A stretch of DNA of 64,000 nucleotides from [Pasteurella] mairii (lineage in GTDB: Bacteria > Pseudomonadota > Gammaproteobacteria > Enterobacterales > Pasteurellaceae), in the NCBI GenBank assembly GCA_900454475.1, contig UGSS01000002.1, positions 949,605 through 1,013,604 of the forward strand, in the 5' to 3' direction. Position numbers and translations under genes: made by a program. Numbering within the stretch: position 1 is the stretch's first letter; each line of letters opens with the position of its first letter. A model generated the notes under the pieces. The model searched no databases. It was not told the DNA's origin and worked only from the letters and a program-made list of their open reading frames with translations. Shown piece by piece: positions 53,126 to 60,992 of this stretch.

Positions 53126-53153
53126 TTGCTTTGTGTGTAAATGTGTATATAAT
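53126..53153 (+). promoter_or_regulatory. Promoter of hicAB copy 2
   Basis: TTGCTT (53126-53131) and TATAAT (53148-53153) with a 16-bp spacer, 29 bp before the hicA start. Confidence 0.55.
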
Positions 53154-53181
53154 TAATCTCGATTAAGACAAAGGAGGAAGC

Positions 53182-53364
53182 ATGCACTCAAGAGACTTAA
53201 TCAAGGAGCTTAAAGCCATTGGCTGTTACAAAGTGAGGCAAGGCAAAGGATCGCACCAAGTTTGGTACAGTCCCAAAACTGGAAAGAAATTTCCAGTTGC
53301 CCATCCAAACGAAGAAATTGCCATTGGTACTTTAAAATCCATCAAAAAATCGGCAGGGCTTTAA
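53182..53364 (+). CDS. hicA: HicA toxin, copy 2
   Basis: A 60-residue mRNA interferase of a different HicA subgroup from copy 1: LIKELKAIGCYKVRQGKGSHQVWYSPKTGKKFPV with the catalytic histidine in GSHQVW. AGGAGG precedes the start. It lies between ninG and ninB on the opposite strand, a moron-type insertion. Confidence 0.92.
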   Translation: MHSRDLIKELKAIGCYKVRQGKGSHQVWYSPKTGKKFPVAHPNEEIAIGTLKSIKKSAGL

Positions 53365-53394
53365 GCTCTGCCGAGCTTAAACAGGAGCTTAATT

Positions 53395-53841
53395 ATGATT
53401 TTTACTGTTGGTTTAGAAACCCCTGATAACGAAAACCAAGCCTATGGAATGATTGTTCCAGCCCTTTGTCAGATTAACTACGGTTGTTTTTCTGCGGCAG
53501 ACGAAGTAGAAGACCTACTGCCAATGGTTACCGAAGCCATTAACTTAACCCTTGAAAGTATGGTTGAAGACGGTATTGACCTCACAACCATTCAAGACAA
53601 AGGCGTCACCCATTACAAAGCCGATCCTGAATATGCGGATTTTGATACTTGGTTATTAGTTGATGTTGATATTTCCGAATATCTCGGTGCCAAACAACGC
53701 ATTAATATCACTATGCCACAATTCCTACTTAACCGTATCGATCGCCGCGTTGCAGCTATGCCAAACTACAAAGACCGTAGCCACTTTTTAGCAACTGCCG
53801 CACACCGTGAACTTTACGCACATTCAGACAAAGAGATGTAA
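53395..53841 (+). CDS. hicB: HicB antitoxin, copy 2
   Basis: A 148-residue antitoxin: an N-terminal RNase H-like half (YGMIVPALCQINYGCFSAADEVEDLLPMV) and a C-terminal ribbon-helix-helix (INITMPQFLLNRIDRRVAAMPNYKDRSHFLATAA). It differs from copy 1, whose DNA-binding part is a helix-turn-helix, so the two pairs should not cross-regulate. Confidence 0.92.
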   Translation: MIFTVGLETPDNENQAYGMIVPALCQINYGCFSAADEVEDLLPMVTEAINLTLESMVEDGIDLTTIQDKGVTHYKADPEYADFDTWLLVDVDISEYLGAKQRINITMPQFLLNRIDRRVAAMPNYKDRSHFLATAAHRELYAHSDKEM

Positions 53842-53915
53842 TGCCCCTTCTCCTACGTTTGATTAATTAGCTTAATCGCTTTTATCAACGACGTGGCTAA
53901 CACACCAGGATATTC

Positions 53916-53940
53916 ACAGGCTGAGTTCTCAGCCTGTTTA
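53916..53940 (+). terminator. Terminator of hicAB copy 2
   Basis: ACAGGCTGAG (53916-53925) and CTCAGCCTGT (53928-53937), followed by Ts. The rest of 53842-54039 holds no gene I can support. Confidence 0.75.
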
Positions 53941-54039
53941 ACTATCATTTTTAATCAGCGCTTTATCGTCGTCATATAAGTGGTTTATTGTTTTTTCTTA
54001 TTCCATTGCCATTCTCCATTGAAAAACAAATAAAGTTAA

Positions 54040-54465
54040 TTAATACCCCCAAAATCCCCATTTATCGTTTAAAACCACACCATTCAAATCACAGTATGCC
54101 TGTACATATTCGATAAGGCTTGCCAACCGCTTCACGCTCATTTGCGCAGTACTTTCACGCAAATTAATCACCTCGCCCTCCAGCCCAATTGCCATTTCCG
54201 CCTGACCACCCTTGGCGATTTTATGGGCAGAAACAAAAATCATCTTCCAGGTTTCCACATCCCGTTTTTTACCCTGAAATTCACACTGTTTCGCAATATC
54301 ACTTAACATCGCGTGTAACTTCGCGTTTTGCTCAAGGCTGCGTGTCATTGGCTTAATACTCACCACCAGCGGTTTTTTCTCATCAATTGGCAAAGTACGA
54401 ATAAACTCCATTGAATTTAACCGCACTTGTTCGCCGCGCAAAAAAAACTGTTGTTTAATTTCCAT
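54040..54465 (-). CDS. ninB: Recombination protein NinB (Orf-like)
   Basis: A 141-residue single-strand DNA-binding recombination mediator. KPLVVSIKPMTRSLEQNAKLHAMLSDIAKQ is the family signature. It overlaps the methylase gene by 11 bp, and the order methylase-ninB-ninG is usual in lambdoid phages. Confidence 0.9.
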   Translation of the reverse strand: MEIKQQFFLRGEQVRLNSMEFIRTLPIDEKKPLVVSIKPMTRSLEQNAKLHAMLSDIAKQCEFQGKKRDVETWKMIFVSAHKIAKGGQAEMAIGLEGEVINLRESTAQMSVKRLASLIEYVQAYCDLNGVVLNDKWGFWGY

Positions 54466-54994
54466 ACCCGCCCACCTTCTTCACAAAATCCAAACTCACC
54501 GAACGCTGTACAAAATCTTCTATCGTTGGATCGAACACCACGACCATTTGACCTTTGCTATTGCCCTTGACTTCTTCGCCTGTAACCGGATGAATAAAGG
54601 CAATGCGTCCTCCAGTAATATCAATCACTTCGTTTGCCACGTTGTGAATATGGTTTTGATACCATTGTGTAGATTTGTCGTTGTTAAGTAGCATAACAAC
54701 CGTATGCCCCGCATCACGTAAGCGTTTAGCTTGTTTGACGAACGGTGTAACATCTGAATATGGCGGATTGGCGAAAATGCGAAAAGATTTTATCTGCCAA
54801 TGTTCGCTAAGTTGTTCGCTAATATTTTCTGCTAAAAAATCTTCTGCAAACTCACTGTCTTTGCCAATCCAGCGGTCACAAAGTGTATTGGATTTATTAG
54901 CGCAACCATCAAAATGAAACCACGCAAAACGGTTCTCTAACCAACGGAAAAAATATTTCGGCGTTTGCCATGTATCTTTGTCAAACTCGCTCAT
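54455..54994 (-). CDS. Phage DNA N-6-adenine methyltransferase
   Basis: A 179-residue Dam-type enzyme (PF05869). The catalytic motif NPPYS is at residues 76-80, and the start EFDKDTWQTPKYFFRWLENRF is typical. It probably protects phage DNA or alters GATC-dependent control. The ATG at 54994 overlaps the stop of gene P. Confidence 0.88.
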   Translation of the reverse strand: MSEFDKDTWQTPKYFFRWLENRFAWFHFDGCANKSNTLCDRWIGKDSEFAEDFLAENISEQLSEHWQIKSFRIFANPPYSDVTPFVKQAKRLRDAGHTVVMLLNNDKSTQWYQNHIHNVANEVIDITGGRIAFIHPVTGEEVKGNSKGQMVVVFDPTIEDFVQRSVSLDFVKKVGGYGN

Positions 54995-55635
54995 CAATGC
55001 CCTCTTAAAATCTGTTTACACATGGCTACACCACGTAAATTAATCGCTTGTTGAACATCTGGTGGCGTAAAACTGGCTTTTTTCGGCAGCGTGATTTTAG
55101 GTTCCGGAATAGTTTCACCGCGCTCTAACCGTTGCACCATGGCAAATAATTTCTCCTTAATCGCCTTTTTCACCTCGAAAACCGTATGCATACGCGTTTC
55201 TCGATAAAGTTCGGTTAATAACCAAAATTCTGCATGAGAATGAAATTTAAACTGGTGCAACTCACCCATGCCAAATGCTTGAAACTGCACCAAGCGCTGA
55301 TATAACGCCTCCTCATTCGGCAATCCCCAAACTTGAAATTGATCTGCTTTGCACCATGCAATAAATTTCCCCACACTTGGGAAAAAGTCATCTGGTTTTG
55401 ACCGCACTTTACGCATACCTACTTTCACTTGCTCAAGGGTGTTAATTCCGTTTTCGGCAAAAGCTAAAACCCAAGTCCGCTTAGCAAGATTTAATTGCGC
55501 CTCATCCAAAAACTGTGCGCGCATTGCCGGACAAGTGGCAAGCAGTTGATCAAAAATTTTATCGACAAGCACTCTTACCGCATCAGGTAATACCCCTTGA
55601 GATGTCGCGGTAGTTTGGTTAACAGGCAAATTCAT
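54994..55635 (-). CDS. Replication protein P-like (helicase loader)
   Basis: A 213-residue homologue of lambda P, which delivers DnaB helicase to the origin. The ATG at 55635 overlaps the O stop (ATGA), which fixes the start. The WVLAFAENGINTLEQVKVGMRKVRSKPDDFFPSVGKFIAWCK segment is the family core. Confidence 0.85.
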   Translation of the reverse strand: MNLPVNQTTATSQGVLPDAVRVLVDKIFDQLLATCPAMRAQFLDEAQLNLAKRTWVLAFAENGINTLEQVKVGMRKVRSKPDDFFPSVGKFIAWCKADQFQVWGLPNEEALYQRLVQFQAFGMGELHQFKFHSHAEFWLLTELYRETRMHTVFEVKKAIKEKLFAMVQRLERGETIPEPKITLPKKASFTPPDVQQAINLRGVAMCKQILRGH

Positions 55636-56480
55636 CAAAGCATCTCCTCCCATGCAGCAGCATTGTTCCAATCAGAATTATTCATCTCCGCCCAAGATTT
55701 CTTTTTCGGTTTTCCACGCTCAATCACCAAGCGATCCCAATGTTTACGTAAGTTCTTCGGTGACAAAATATTTTTACACCAAAAATCGTCTTGATTGGCA
55801 AACTGGAATAATTCACAAATTTCACGGTGCGAACGCTTATCTCGCTCTCGGATAAGGCGAACCTCATCCGCCCAAGTATCAAAATTTGGTGACCTAGCTT
55901 CAGGATTAATTTTCAAAATCAGGTTAAAAATCCAATATGCGGTTTTTAAGTCATCATCAGAAAAATTTTTCCGTTTTGGCGACGTTGCAACTTGTTGCGA
56001 CGTATTAATATGATCTGTTGTATATTTATAATTAGTATTATTATTTGTCGGATCTATTTCCGAGTTATTTCGGATTTCAATCCGAGTTATCTCGGATTTA
56101 TTTCCGAGTTCAACTGGGATATTCGGATCTATTTCCGAGTTATTCGGATTTAAATCCGAGTTAAACTCATTCCAAGTCTTCCCTTTTTCAGTTAAGCGAA
56201 TTAAATCTTTATCGCCATGCTTTCCTTGCTTGAGATAAACAATCAACCCTTTAGTTTCTAAATCACAAAAATGGCGGTAAACCGTATCTGCTTTTTTATA
56301 AAAAAGCGGCAATTCTTCTAAGACCTTGTTTCGTGAAACCCAGTAATACACGACACCATCAACAACAACTTCCTGAGCCCAAGAAGAGGATTGATTAAGT
56401 AAGTCAAACAACGCCCCTTGATTAGCGTTTAAACCCCACTCAAGGCATTTTTGATTATTTATGTAACTACTAAATCTCAT
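55635..56480 (-). CDS. Replication initiator O-like protein
   Basis: A 281-residue initiator. The N-terminal winged helix-turn-helix (about 15-105: NKVLEELPLFYKKADTVYRHFCDLETKGLIVY) binds DNA, and the C-terminal part probably contacts P. The middle (residues about 105-145) is low complexity (NNSEIDPN repeats) because the DNA there consists of origin iterons, as in lambda O. Coupled to P. Confidence 0.85.
   Translation of the reverse strand: MRFSSYINNQKCLEWGLNANQGALFDLLNQSSSWAQEVVVDGVVYYWVSRNKVLEELPLFYKKADTVYRHFCDLETKGLIVYLKQGKHGDKDLIRLTEKGKTWNEFNSDLNPNNSEIDPNIPVELGNKSEITRIEIRNNSEIDPTNNNTNYKYTTDHINTSQQVATSPKRKNFSDDDLKTAYWIFNLILKINPEARSPNFDTWADEVRLIRERDKRSHREICELFQFANQDDFWCKNILSPKNLRKHWDRLVIERGKPKKKSWAEMNNSDWNNAAAWEEML
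56049..56164. repeat. Replication origin iterons inside gene O
   Basis: Five near-identical 20-bp units of the form CGGATxTxxxTxCCGAGTT lie at 56049, 56071, 56093, 56124 and 56145, the first three 22 bp apart. Each is itself nearly palindromic. The location within O matches the lambda origin. Confidence 0.85.
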
Positions 56481-57211
56481 AGCATTAACTCCGAAGCATA
56501 ACGTGACGCAATAAACTCAACGCCTTTGCTTGTCACGCGTGTTTGGGTGAAATTGTGACCGTGTTCTGCTGTACCCGTTTTAACCGTAAACAAACCACGT
56601 TCTTGTGATTTTTGATAAGGCAATAAATTACCCGATTGACGATACAAAAATTTATCTAACACTAAGCACTCAATCATTTTACGTTCCGGCATATTGAGAA
56701 TTTTCGCGGTTTCCCGTAATGATTTTGTCGTGCCGACTTCCACATAGTGATCAACAAAATCCGCCTTAGGTTTCATCTCTTGATTTTCCCATGCTAAAAC
56801 CTGTTTTTGTTTCTCGCTTTCCACCAACGCCTCAAGGGCTTGAAGATAATTTTGCGGCAAAAGTGCGGTCGTTTTTTGTTGTGTTTTTATTAGTTCCTCA
56901 ATTTTTAAGTCACACCAAACAGCAAAATCAGCGCTTAACCAACGAGCAAAATTCACTGCTAGCTTAGGGTGTAACCAAGTCCCCTGTTCAATTCCACCTT
57001 GTCTAACAATTACAAGATCTTTAACCGTTAGGATAATATTCCCAACGCTCAAATTTCGAGCAAGCGCACCAATATAATCCTGTGTCTGAGCGGTTTTTAG
57101 ATAGTCTTTTACAAATTTATCAAAGTGCTTTGCGATTGCAGTTGCATTGAGATAATGTTGCTCATTAAATGAAACGCTAATATCGTTATAAAAAAATTTT
57201 TGGATTTTCAT
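56477..57211 (-). CDS. KilA-N/KilAC phage antirepressor
   Basis: A 244-residue protein: KilA-N domain at the start (YNDISVSFNEQHYLNATAIAKHF, then GTWLHPKLAVNFARWLSADFAVWCDLKIEELI) and a KilAC domain at the end (SLRETAKILNMPERKMIECLVLDKFLYRQSGNLLPYQ). The ATG at 57211 has AGGTG upstream. It lies between cro and O, in the place of cII. A regulator of early genes or an antirepressor. Confidence 0.85.
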   Translation of the reverse strand: MKIQKFFYNDISVSFNEQHYLNATAIAKHFDKFVKDYLKTAQTQDYIGALARNLSVGNIILTVKDLVIVRQGGIEQGTWLHPKLAVNFARWLSADFAVWCDLKIEELIKTQQKTTALLPQNYLQALEALVESEKQKQVLAWENQEMKPKADFVDHYVEVGTTKSLRETAKILNMPERKMIECLVLDKFLYRQSGNLLPYQKSQERGLFTVKTGTAEHGHNFTQTRVTSKGVEFIASRYASELML

Positions 57212-57227
57212 TTTCAACACCTATTTC

Positions 57228-57308
57228 TTAATGTAAGGCTTTCGCAAATTCCCGACTACTCATCGTAATGGTTGCATTCTGATTAAAAATCGGTAATAAT
57301 TTATTCAC
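57228..57308 (-). CDS. Very short frame resembling an antirepressor N-terminus
   Basis: GTG at 57308 is preceded by AAGGAG at ideal distance and opens 26 codons reading MNKLLPIFNQNATITMSSRE and ending FAKALH. The MSSRE motif begins the N-terminal domain of Rha/Ant-type antirepressors. The rest of the domain is absent, so this may be a truncated gene or a leader peptide for the downstream antirepressor. Confidence 0.4.
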   Translation of the reverse strand: MNKLLPIFNQNATITMSSREFAKALH

Positions 57309-57335
57309 TTGGTTACTCCTTAGTGAGTGTAACTA

Positions 57336-57360
57336 GCCACCGTGACTGCGGTGGCTTTTT
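57336..57360 (+). terminator. Plus-strand terminator opposite the early genes
   Basis: GCCACCG (57336-57342) pairs with CGGTGGC (57349-57355), followed by five Ts on the plus strand. All nearby genes run on the minus strand, so it would stop an antisense transcript. Confidence 0.65.
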
Positions 57361-57402
57361 ATTTGGTTAACGTTTCCAATAACCACCACGCCAAAAATAA
57401 AA

Positions 57403-57483
57403 TCACCACAATATGCCAATAAACTGCCCCTTGACTGTGGTAAAATGCCTTAAATTTTTTACAAAGTTTTTTATAGGTTCCAT
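57403..57483 (-). CDS. Possible small early protein
   Basis: A 26-codon frame (MEPIKNFVKNLRHFTTVKG...) with AGGA upstream, just after cro. An overlapping frame encodes a hydrophobic stretch (YWHIVVILFLAWWLLE) ending at 57365. I cannot decide which, if either, is real. The rest of 57309-57524 shows nothing more. Confidence 0.25.
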   Translation of the reverse strand: MEPIKNFVKNLRHFTTVKGQFIGILW

Positions 57484-57524
57484 TATGTTTCCTGCTATTC
57501 AAGATTTAATTTTTCTACTACCAA

Positions 57525-57743
57525 CTAATTCTTAATTGGTTTTCCAATTTCTTTAATAAAATCCGCTGAATATTCACCATTCAAGGCTTCTGATAGAACA
57601 ACTGAATAATTAGTTTCATCTGTATATTCAGTGCGTGGAAGTGAATTTGATTTACGCCATTTATAAACTGCTCGTTGTGAGATACCACACAAACTCGCCA
57701 CTTTAGGCACACCAACCAAGTCTAAAAGATTTGAAAGTGTCAT
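57525..57743 (-). CDS. cro: Cro-like repressor
   Basis: A 72-residue helix-turn-helix protein (LVGVPKVASLCGISQRAVYKWRKSNSLP). The ATG at 57743 is chosen; the open frame upstream runs through the operators. It is divergent from cI, with 102 bp of operator DNA between, as in lambda. Confidence 0.85.
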   Translation of the reverse strand: MTLSNLLDLVGVPKVASLCGISQRAVYKWRKSNSLPRTEYTDETNYSVVLSEALNGEYSADFIKEIGKPIKN

Positions 57744-57759
57744 TATTTTATCTCTTGTT

Positions 57760-57833
57760 ATGAACTTGATGTACATAATATTATAGAACTGAAAGTACTT
57801 CAATATTTTTTTATAATTGAACCATAGGTTCAA
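57760..57833. promoter_or_regulatory. Right operator region with divergent cro and cI promoters
   Basis: Three related operators: 57760-57776 (ATGAACTTGATGTACAT), 57786-57801 (GAACTGAAAGTACTTC) and the palindrome 57817-57833 (TTGAACC-ATA-GGTTCAA). For cI, CTGAAA (57789-57794) and TATAAT (57812-57817) are 17 bp apart. For cro, TTGAAG and TATTAT on the minus strand are also 17 bp apart. Similar sites recur at 63454-63524. Confidence 0.75.
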
Positions 57834-57845
57834 AGGAGAATAGTT

Positions 57846-58535
57846 ATGAACACTGAAGAAAAAATTAGAAAAGAATTTTCTGACCGGCTAGATTTGGCTT
57901 GTAAAAATAAAGGATTACCAACAAAAGGACGCGGGAAACAGATTGCAGACATGTTAAAACTAACGCCTAAAGCAGTTAGTAAATGGTTTAATGCTGAAAC
58001 AATGCCATCTACAGCTAATACTTATATTTTGGCAGAGTTTTTAAATGTATCGCCTGAATGGTTGACGTTTGGCGATATAAAAGATTTTGATAACAACGCA
58101 AAATTCACCCGAATAATCAAATCATTCCAATATCCCTTGCTAAGCAGCATACAAGCTGGGCGTTTTACCGAAGTGGAACACTTCAACCACGTGGACGAAC
58201 TCGATCAATACGAGATGATAAGCTCACAAGTGAAAGCCAGCCCCAACGCCTTTTATCTTAAAGTTTCAGGGGATAGTATGCTGCCACGCTTTAAAGATGG
58301 CGACATGGTACTAATCGATCCCGACATCGCTCCGACACCTGGCAAATTTATCGCCGCCATCAACCCCGATGGCGAAGCCACATTCAAGCAATATAAGCAA
58401 TTAGGCACAATCGACGATCATGGCAGACCGCACTTTAAACTCGTTCCATTAAATGACAACTACCCAACATTGAGTAGTGAAGATCACCATATTCAACTTA
58501 TCGGCGTAGCGGTTGAGCATAGACAAGTGTTGTAA
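57846..58535 (+). CDS. Prophage repressor CI (LexA-like, self-cleaving)
   Basis: A 229-residue repressor that maintains lysogeny. N-terminal helix-turn-helix (about 30-70: GKQIADMLKLTPKAVSKWFNAETMPS), a hinge with the cleavage site Ala104-Gly105, and an S24 peptidase domain with Ser144 (SGDSM) and Lys181 (FKQYK). All catalytic parts are present, so SOS-induced self-cleavage is expected. AGGAG follows directly after the last operator. Confidence 0.93.
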   Translation: MNTEEKIRKEFSDRLDLACKNKGLPTKGRGKQIADMLKLTPKAVSKWFNAETMPSTANTYILAEFLNVSPEWLTFGDIKDFDNNAKFTRIIKSFQYPLLSSIQAGRFTEVEHFNHVDELDQYEMISSQVKASPNAFYLKVSGDSMLPRFKDGDMVLIDPDIAPTPGKFIAAINPDGEATFKQYKQLGTIDDHGRPHFKLVPLNDNYPTLSSEDHHIQLIGVAVEHRQVL

Positions 58536-58560
58536 CTGTATTTATCGGAGAAAGAGATAA
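58531..58560 (+). repeat. 30-bp direct repeat, left copy
   Basis: TGTAACTGTATTTATCGGAG plus the next ten bases are repeated exactly at 60927-60956. This copy overlaps the cI stop codon. Confidence 0.9.
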
Positions 58561-58597
58561 GCTAACAATTGAATTTATTGGGGAAATAAGGATAAAA

Positions 58598-59509
58598 ATG
58601 CACTCAGTCGCACCATATGCTATAAGATGTTTTGATCGCAGCTTAAAAACAAAAAGAAATCCAGGATATTGCAACCTTTCCGATATTAAAGGGAATAACT
58701 TACTTAACTTGCTTACTAGTTTCATTCAAAATAATTCTTCAAACTATACTCTATTTGAAAGTAATAAACAGGTTTATCGCTTTTCAAATATTAATATTGA
58801 GCCTGAAAATATCTATTGCTGGATCGAAATAGGAGATTATGGAACAGAAAATGATATAATTGATATTGAATCAGGTAAAGTAAGCTTTCAAAAGACGCAA
58901 AACAATGCGCTAATCAATAAATTTTATTTACATTTTCATATTCCAGAGCATAAAACAACTGGATTAATGTTTGTCCATAACTACAAATATGGAGGTGCTA
59001 AAAGTTTATTTGAAGCAGAATTTAAAGAATTCTTCAGAACTTATACAGATCTTAATCTACAAATATATCCTTTCGCCCATCGAAAGGCAGTAGAAGCATG
59101 GCAAAATGCTAATGTTAAAGCAATTAGAGCGATAGGATATACTCATATACAAGAAGCTAGTGATTCCGCAGATGCATTGCGATTACTATCGGAAGGAAAT
59201 GAGGTTGAAGTATTAATTAAGCCACCACGCAACGATATTTTAGGGAAACTATCCGATTTTTTAAGTCGAGGTGCTAAGTATCAACTTATTCAAGATATAT
59301 CGCCTGATACATCAGAAATAAAAGTAGAAGTTGAAATGAATGGAACATACCGCACTTTTTCCGTATATTCACCTAGAGGTTCAGGGCGAGCATCTTATGA
59401 AATAGAGCTTGACCCGAATGTTGAAATAGAGAAAAATATGCCAGAATTTGATTCCATTAAAGGGTGGGTAACTACACTTTGTAATGATTTTAAAATAATG
59501 ATTACATGA
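58598..59509 (+). CDS. RexA-like protein, first gene of a putative exclusion pair
   Basis: A 303-residue soluble protein directly downstream of cI. By recall its layout resembles lambda RexA: a short beta-rich N-terminal half, a middle stretch (GLMFVHNYKYGGAKSLF...LNLQIYPFA) that parallels the RexA core, then VKAIRAIGYT and a VEVLIKPPRND segment like RexA DIVIKPKFKRD. RexA senses phage infection and activates the membrane protein RexB. The similarity is weak and position carries much of the argument. A different phage-defence role is possible. Confidence 0.55.
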   Translation: MHSVAPYAIRCFDRSLKTKRNPGYCNLSDIKGNNLLNLLTSFIQNNSSNYTLFESNKQVYRFSNINIEPENIYCWIEIGDYGTENDIIDIESGKVSFQKTQNNALINKFYLHFHIPEHKTTGLMFVHNYKYGGAKSLFEAEFKEFFRTYTDLNLQIYPFAHRKAVEAWQNANVKAIRAIGYTHIQEASDSADALRLLSEGNEVEVLIKPPRNDILGKLSDFLSRGAKYQLIQDISPDTSEIKVEVEMNGTYRTFSVYSPRGSGRASYEIELDPNVEIEKNMPEFDSIKGWVTTLCNDFKIMIT

Positions 59510-59521
59510 AGGTAGGTCATA

Positions 59522-60070
59522 ATGAGCAAAAAAATTAATATCTGGATAATCATCAAGGACCATTTAAATACTCTACGAGATCATGAAAATGGCAAAATAT
59601 CCAAATTAGACATTTTGACTTTCTTAGTCTGTCCATTTCTAATAGTTGTAAGTCTCGTTGTCTATCAATACGCTATCAATAAAGAACTCGTTTCTTTGAT
59701 TGTGAATTTTGCTTCTATTGTCACATCACTACTGATTAGTGTTTTAGTCTTAATTTATGATCAATATTCAAAAATAGAAGTGAGCAATAACATACAAAAA
59801 CTAAAAAAAGAAGTGCTAGAGCAACTATTTAGTAATGTATCTTTTACTATTCTAATGGGCATCATTACTGTGATTTTTTGTTTATTACTTAATAGTTTTC
59901 CTGTTGATAAAAATGGTTTTTATCAAACAGTAAACATTAATATAAAAGAATATACTACTACTTTATCTATTATTCTTTTTACACCTACTATTTTATTCTT
60001 TCTATTAGAAATGATATTAACCTTATTTATGGCGCTAAAACGACTTCATATAGTTTTTTTTGTAAAATAA
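59522..60070 (+). CDS. RexB-like four-helix membrane protein
   Basis: A 182-residue protein with four transmembrane helices (about 28-50, 55-78, 105-126, 146-172) and a charged cytoplasmic loop with a coiled-coil look between helices 2 and 3. It follows the RexA-like gene by 12 bp. Lambda RexB (144 residues) is likewise a four-helix ion channel encoded after rexA. Sequence similarity is not evident by eye. A terminator follows. Confidence 0.55.
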   Translation: MSKKINIWIIIKDHLNTLRDHENGKISKLDILTFLVCPFLIVVSLVVYQYAINKELVSLIVNFASIVTSLLISVLVLIYDQYSKIEVSNNIQKLKKEVLEQLFSNVSFTILMGIITVIFCLLLNSFPVDKNGFYQTVNINIKEYTTTLSIILFTPTILFFLLEMILTLFMALKRLHIVFFVK

Positions 60071-60075
60071 CGAAT

Positions 60076-60098
60076 AACCGCCCTCGTGGCGGTTTTTC
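60076..60098 (+). terminator. Terminator after the Rex-like pair
   Basis: AACCGCC/GGCGGTT with a TCGT-type loop and Ts. The same terminator sequence is used again at 62583-62606. Confidence 0.9.
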
Positions 60099-60147
60099 TT
60101 TATCCCCCAAAATAACCGCACTTTTTTAAGTCCTAAGTATAAATGCA

Positions 60148-60176
60148 TTGAAATAATACAATGTATTATATATAAT
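60148..60176 (+). promoter_or_regulatory. Promoter and operator of higBA
   Basis: TTGAAA (60148-60153) and TATAAT (60171-60176) with a 17-bp spacer filled by the palindrome ATAATACA-A-TGTATTAT (60153-60169), the likely HigA operator. Confidence 0.8.
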
Positions 60177-60199
60177 ACTTTTAAATTCAAGGAGAAACC

Positions 60200-60505
60200 A
60201 TGTATACCGTCATTGAAACCCCAAAATTTGAACAAGCATCAAAAAAAATTTGGAATGAAAAAGAACGATCTGAATTTTTTGCCTACCTCTCTCAAAATCC
60301 TTTTGTGGGCGATGTGGTTCAACAGGGAAAGGGCGTGCGAAAAGTTCGCTGGTCTTATCAAGGACAAGGTAAACGTGGCGGCGTACGTGTGCTTTACTTC
60401 AATGTATTACAATCAGGTTTCATTTTAATGGTGGATATTTATACCAAAAATGAAAAAGAAAATATTTCAGACGCAGAACTTAAAAAAATCACGGAGTTAA
60501 AATAA
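60200..60505 (+). CDS. higB: RelE/HigB-type toxin
   Basis: A 101-residue toxin: MYTVIETPKFEQASKKIWNEKERSEFFAYLSQNPFVGDV, then GVRKVRWSYQGQGKRGGVRVLYF, the RelE-fold strands of the HigB-2 group that lead to mRNA cleavage on the ribosome. AAGGAG before the start. The antitoxin gene overlaps by one base (TAATG). Toxin-first order is characteristic of HigBA. Confidence 0.88.
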   Translation: MYTVIETPKFEQASKKIWNEKERSEFFAYLSQNPFVGDVVQQGKGVRKVRWSYQGQGKRGGVRVLYFNVLQSGFILMVDIYTKNEKENISDAELKKITELK

Positions 60506-60855
60506 TGGACATTTCAGCAACAATCAAAGAAGTCACTAAAGATTGGGATATTGAAGCAATGGTACAAGCCATCATTGCTGACGATCCTGAAATGGAAGCG
60601 CATAGAGAAGAGTTAAAAATCTCACTCTCTCAAGCTAAAAATGGCGAAATCGGTCGAATCACATATGCCTCCCCTATCGCCGAAACTCGCCATAGAGCCA
60701 ATCTTACCCAAAGCAAATTTGCTGAACGCCTTGGTATTTCGCTTGCAACCTTACGTTCATGGGAACAAGGTGTACGACAACCCAGTGGCGCAGCCAAAAC
60801 CCTACTTGATTTACTTTACCGTAAACCCGAATTAATTAATGACCTTCACGTCTAG
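60505..60855 (+). CDS. higA: HigA-type antitoxin (XRE family)
   Basis: A 116-residue antitoxin. The N-terminal half is helical and acidic, the C-terminal half an XRE helix-turn-helix (LTQSKFAERLGISLATLRSWEQGVRQPSGAAKTLL), like NadS/HigA-2. It binds the toxin and the palindrome at 60153-60169. Confidence 0.88.
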   Translation: MDISATIKEVTKDWDIEAMVQAIIADDPEMEAHREELKISLSQAKNGEIGRITYASPIAETRHRANLTQSKFAERLGISLATLRSWEQGVRQPSGAAKTLLDLLYRKPELINDLHV

Positions 60856-60926
60856 TTTATAACCGACATTATCGAAAAAAGATAGGGATAAATTCATCCG
60901 CAGATGGCATATTGATGTGTTTGATT

Positions 60927-60992
60927 TGTAACTGTATTTATCGGAGAAAGAGATAAAGCTATGGTGATAGTTGAGCGTAGGCAGGTACTGTA
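60927..60992 (+). repeat. 30-bp direct repeat, right copy, followed by a cI-like end
   Basis: The 30 bp at 60927-60956 are identical to 58531-58560. Just after, 60961-60993 reads MVIVERRQVL and a stop, very like the end of cI (VAVEHRQVL). This suggests a duplication or insertion at the 3' end of a cI gene that brought in the DNA between the copies. Confidence 0.7.

Noticed and set aside
54675..54917. 80-codon plus-strand frame in the methylase gene
   Set aside because: Antisense shadow without ribosome-binding site.
56049..56164. Regular repeats that could be taken for a CRISPR array
   Set aside because: Units are about 20 bp, nearly contiguous, lie inside a coding gene and have no unique spacers of normal length; they fit origin iterons.
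58598..60070. Kiwa defence system (KwaA four-helix protein and KwaB)
   Set aside because: Sizes fit roughly, but gene order is reversed and I see no DUF4868 motif; position behind cI fits Rex better.
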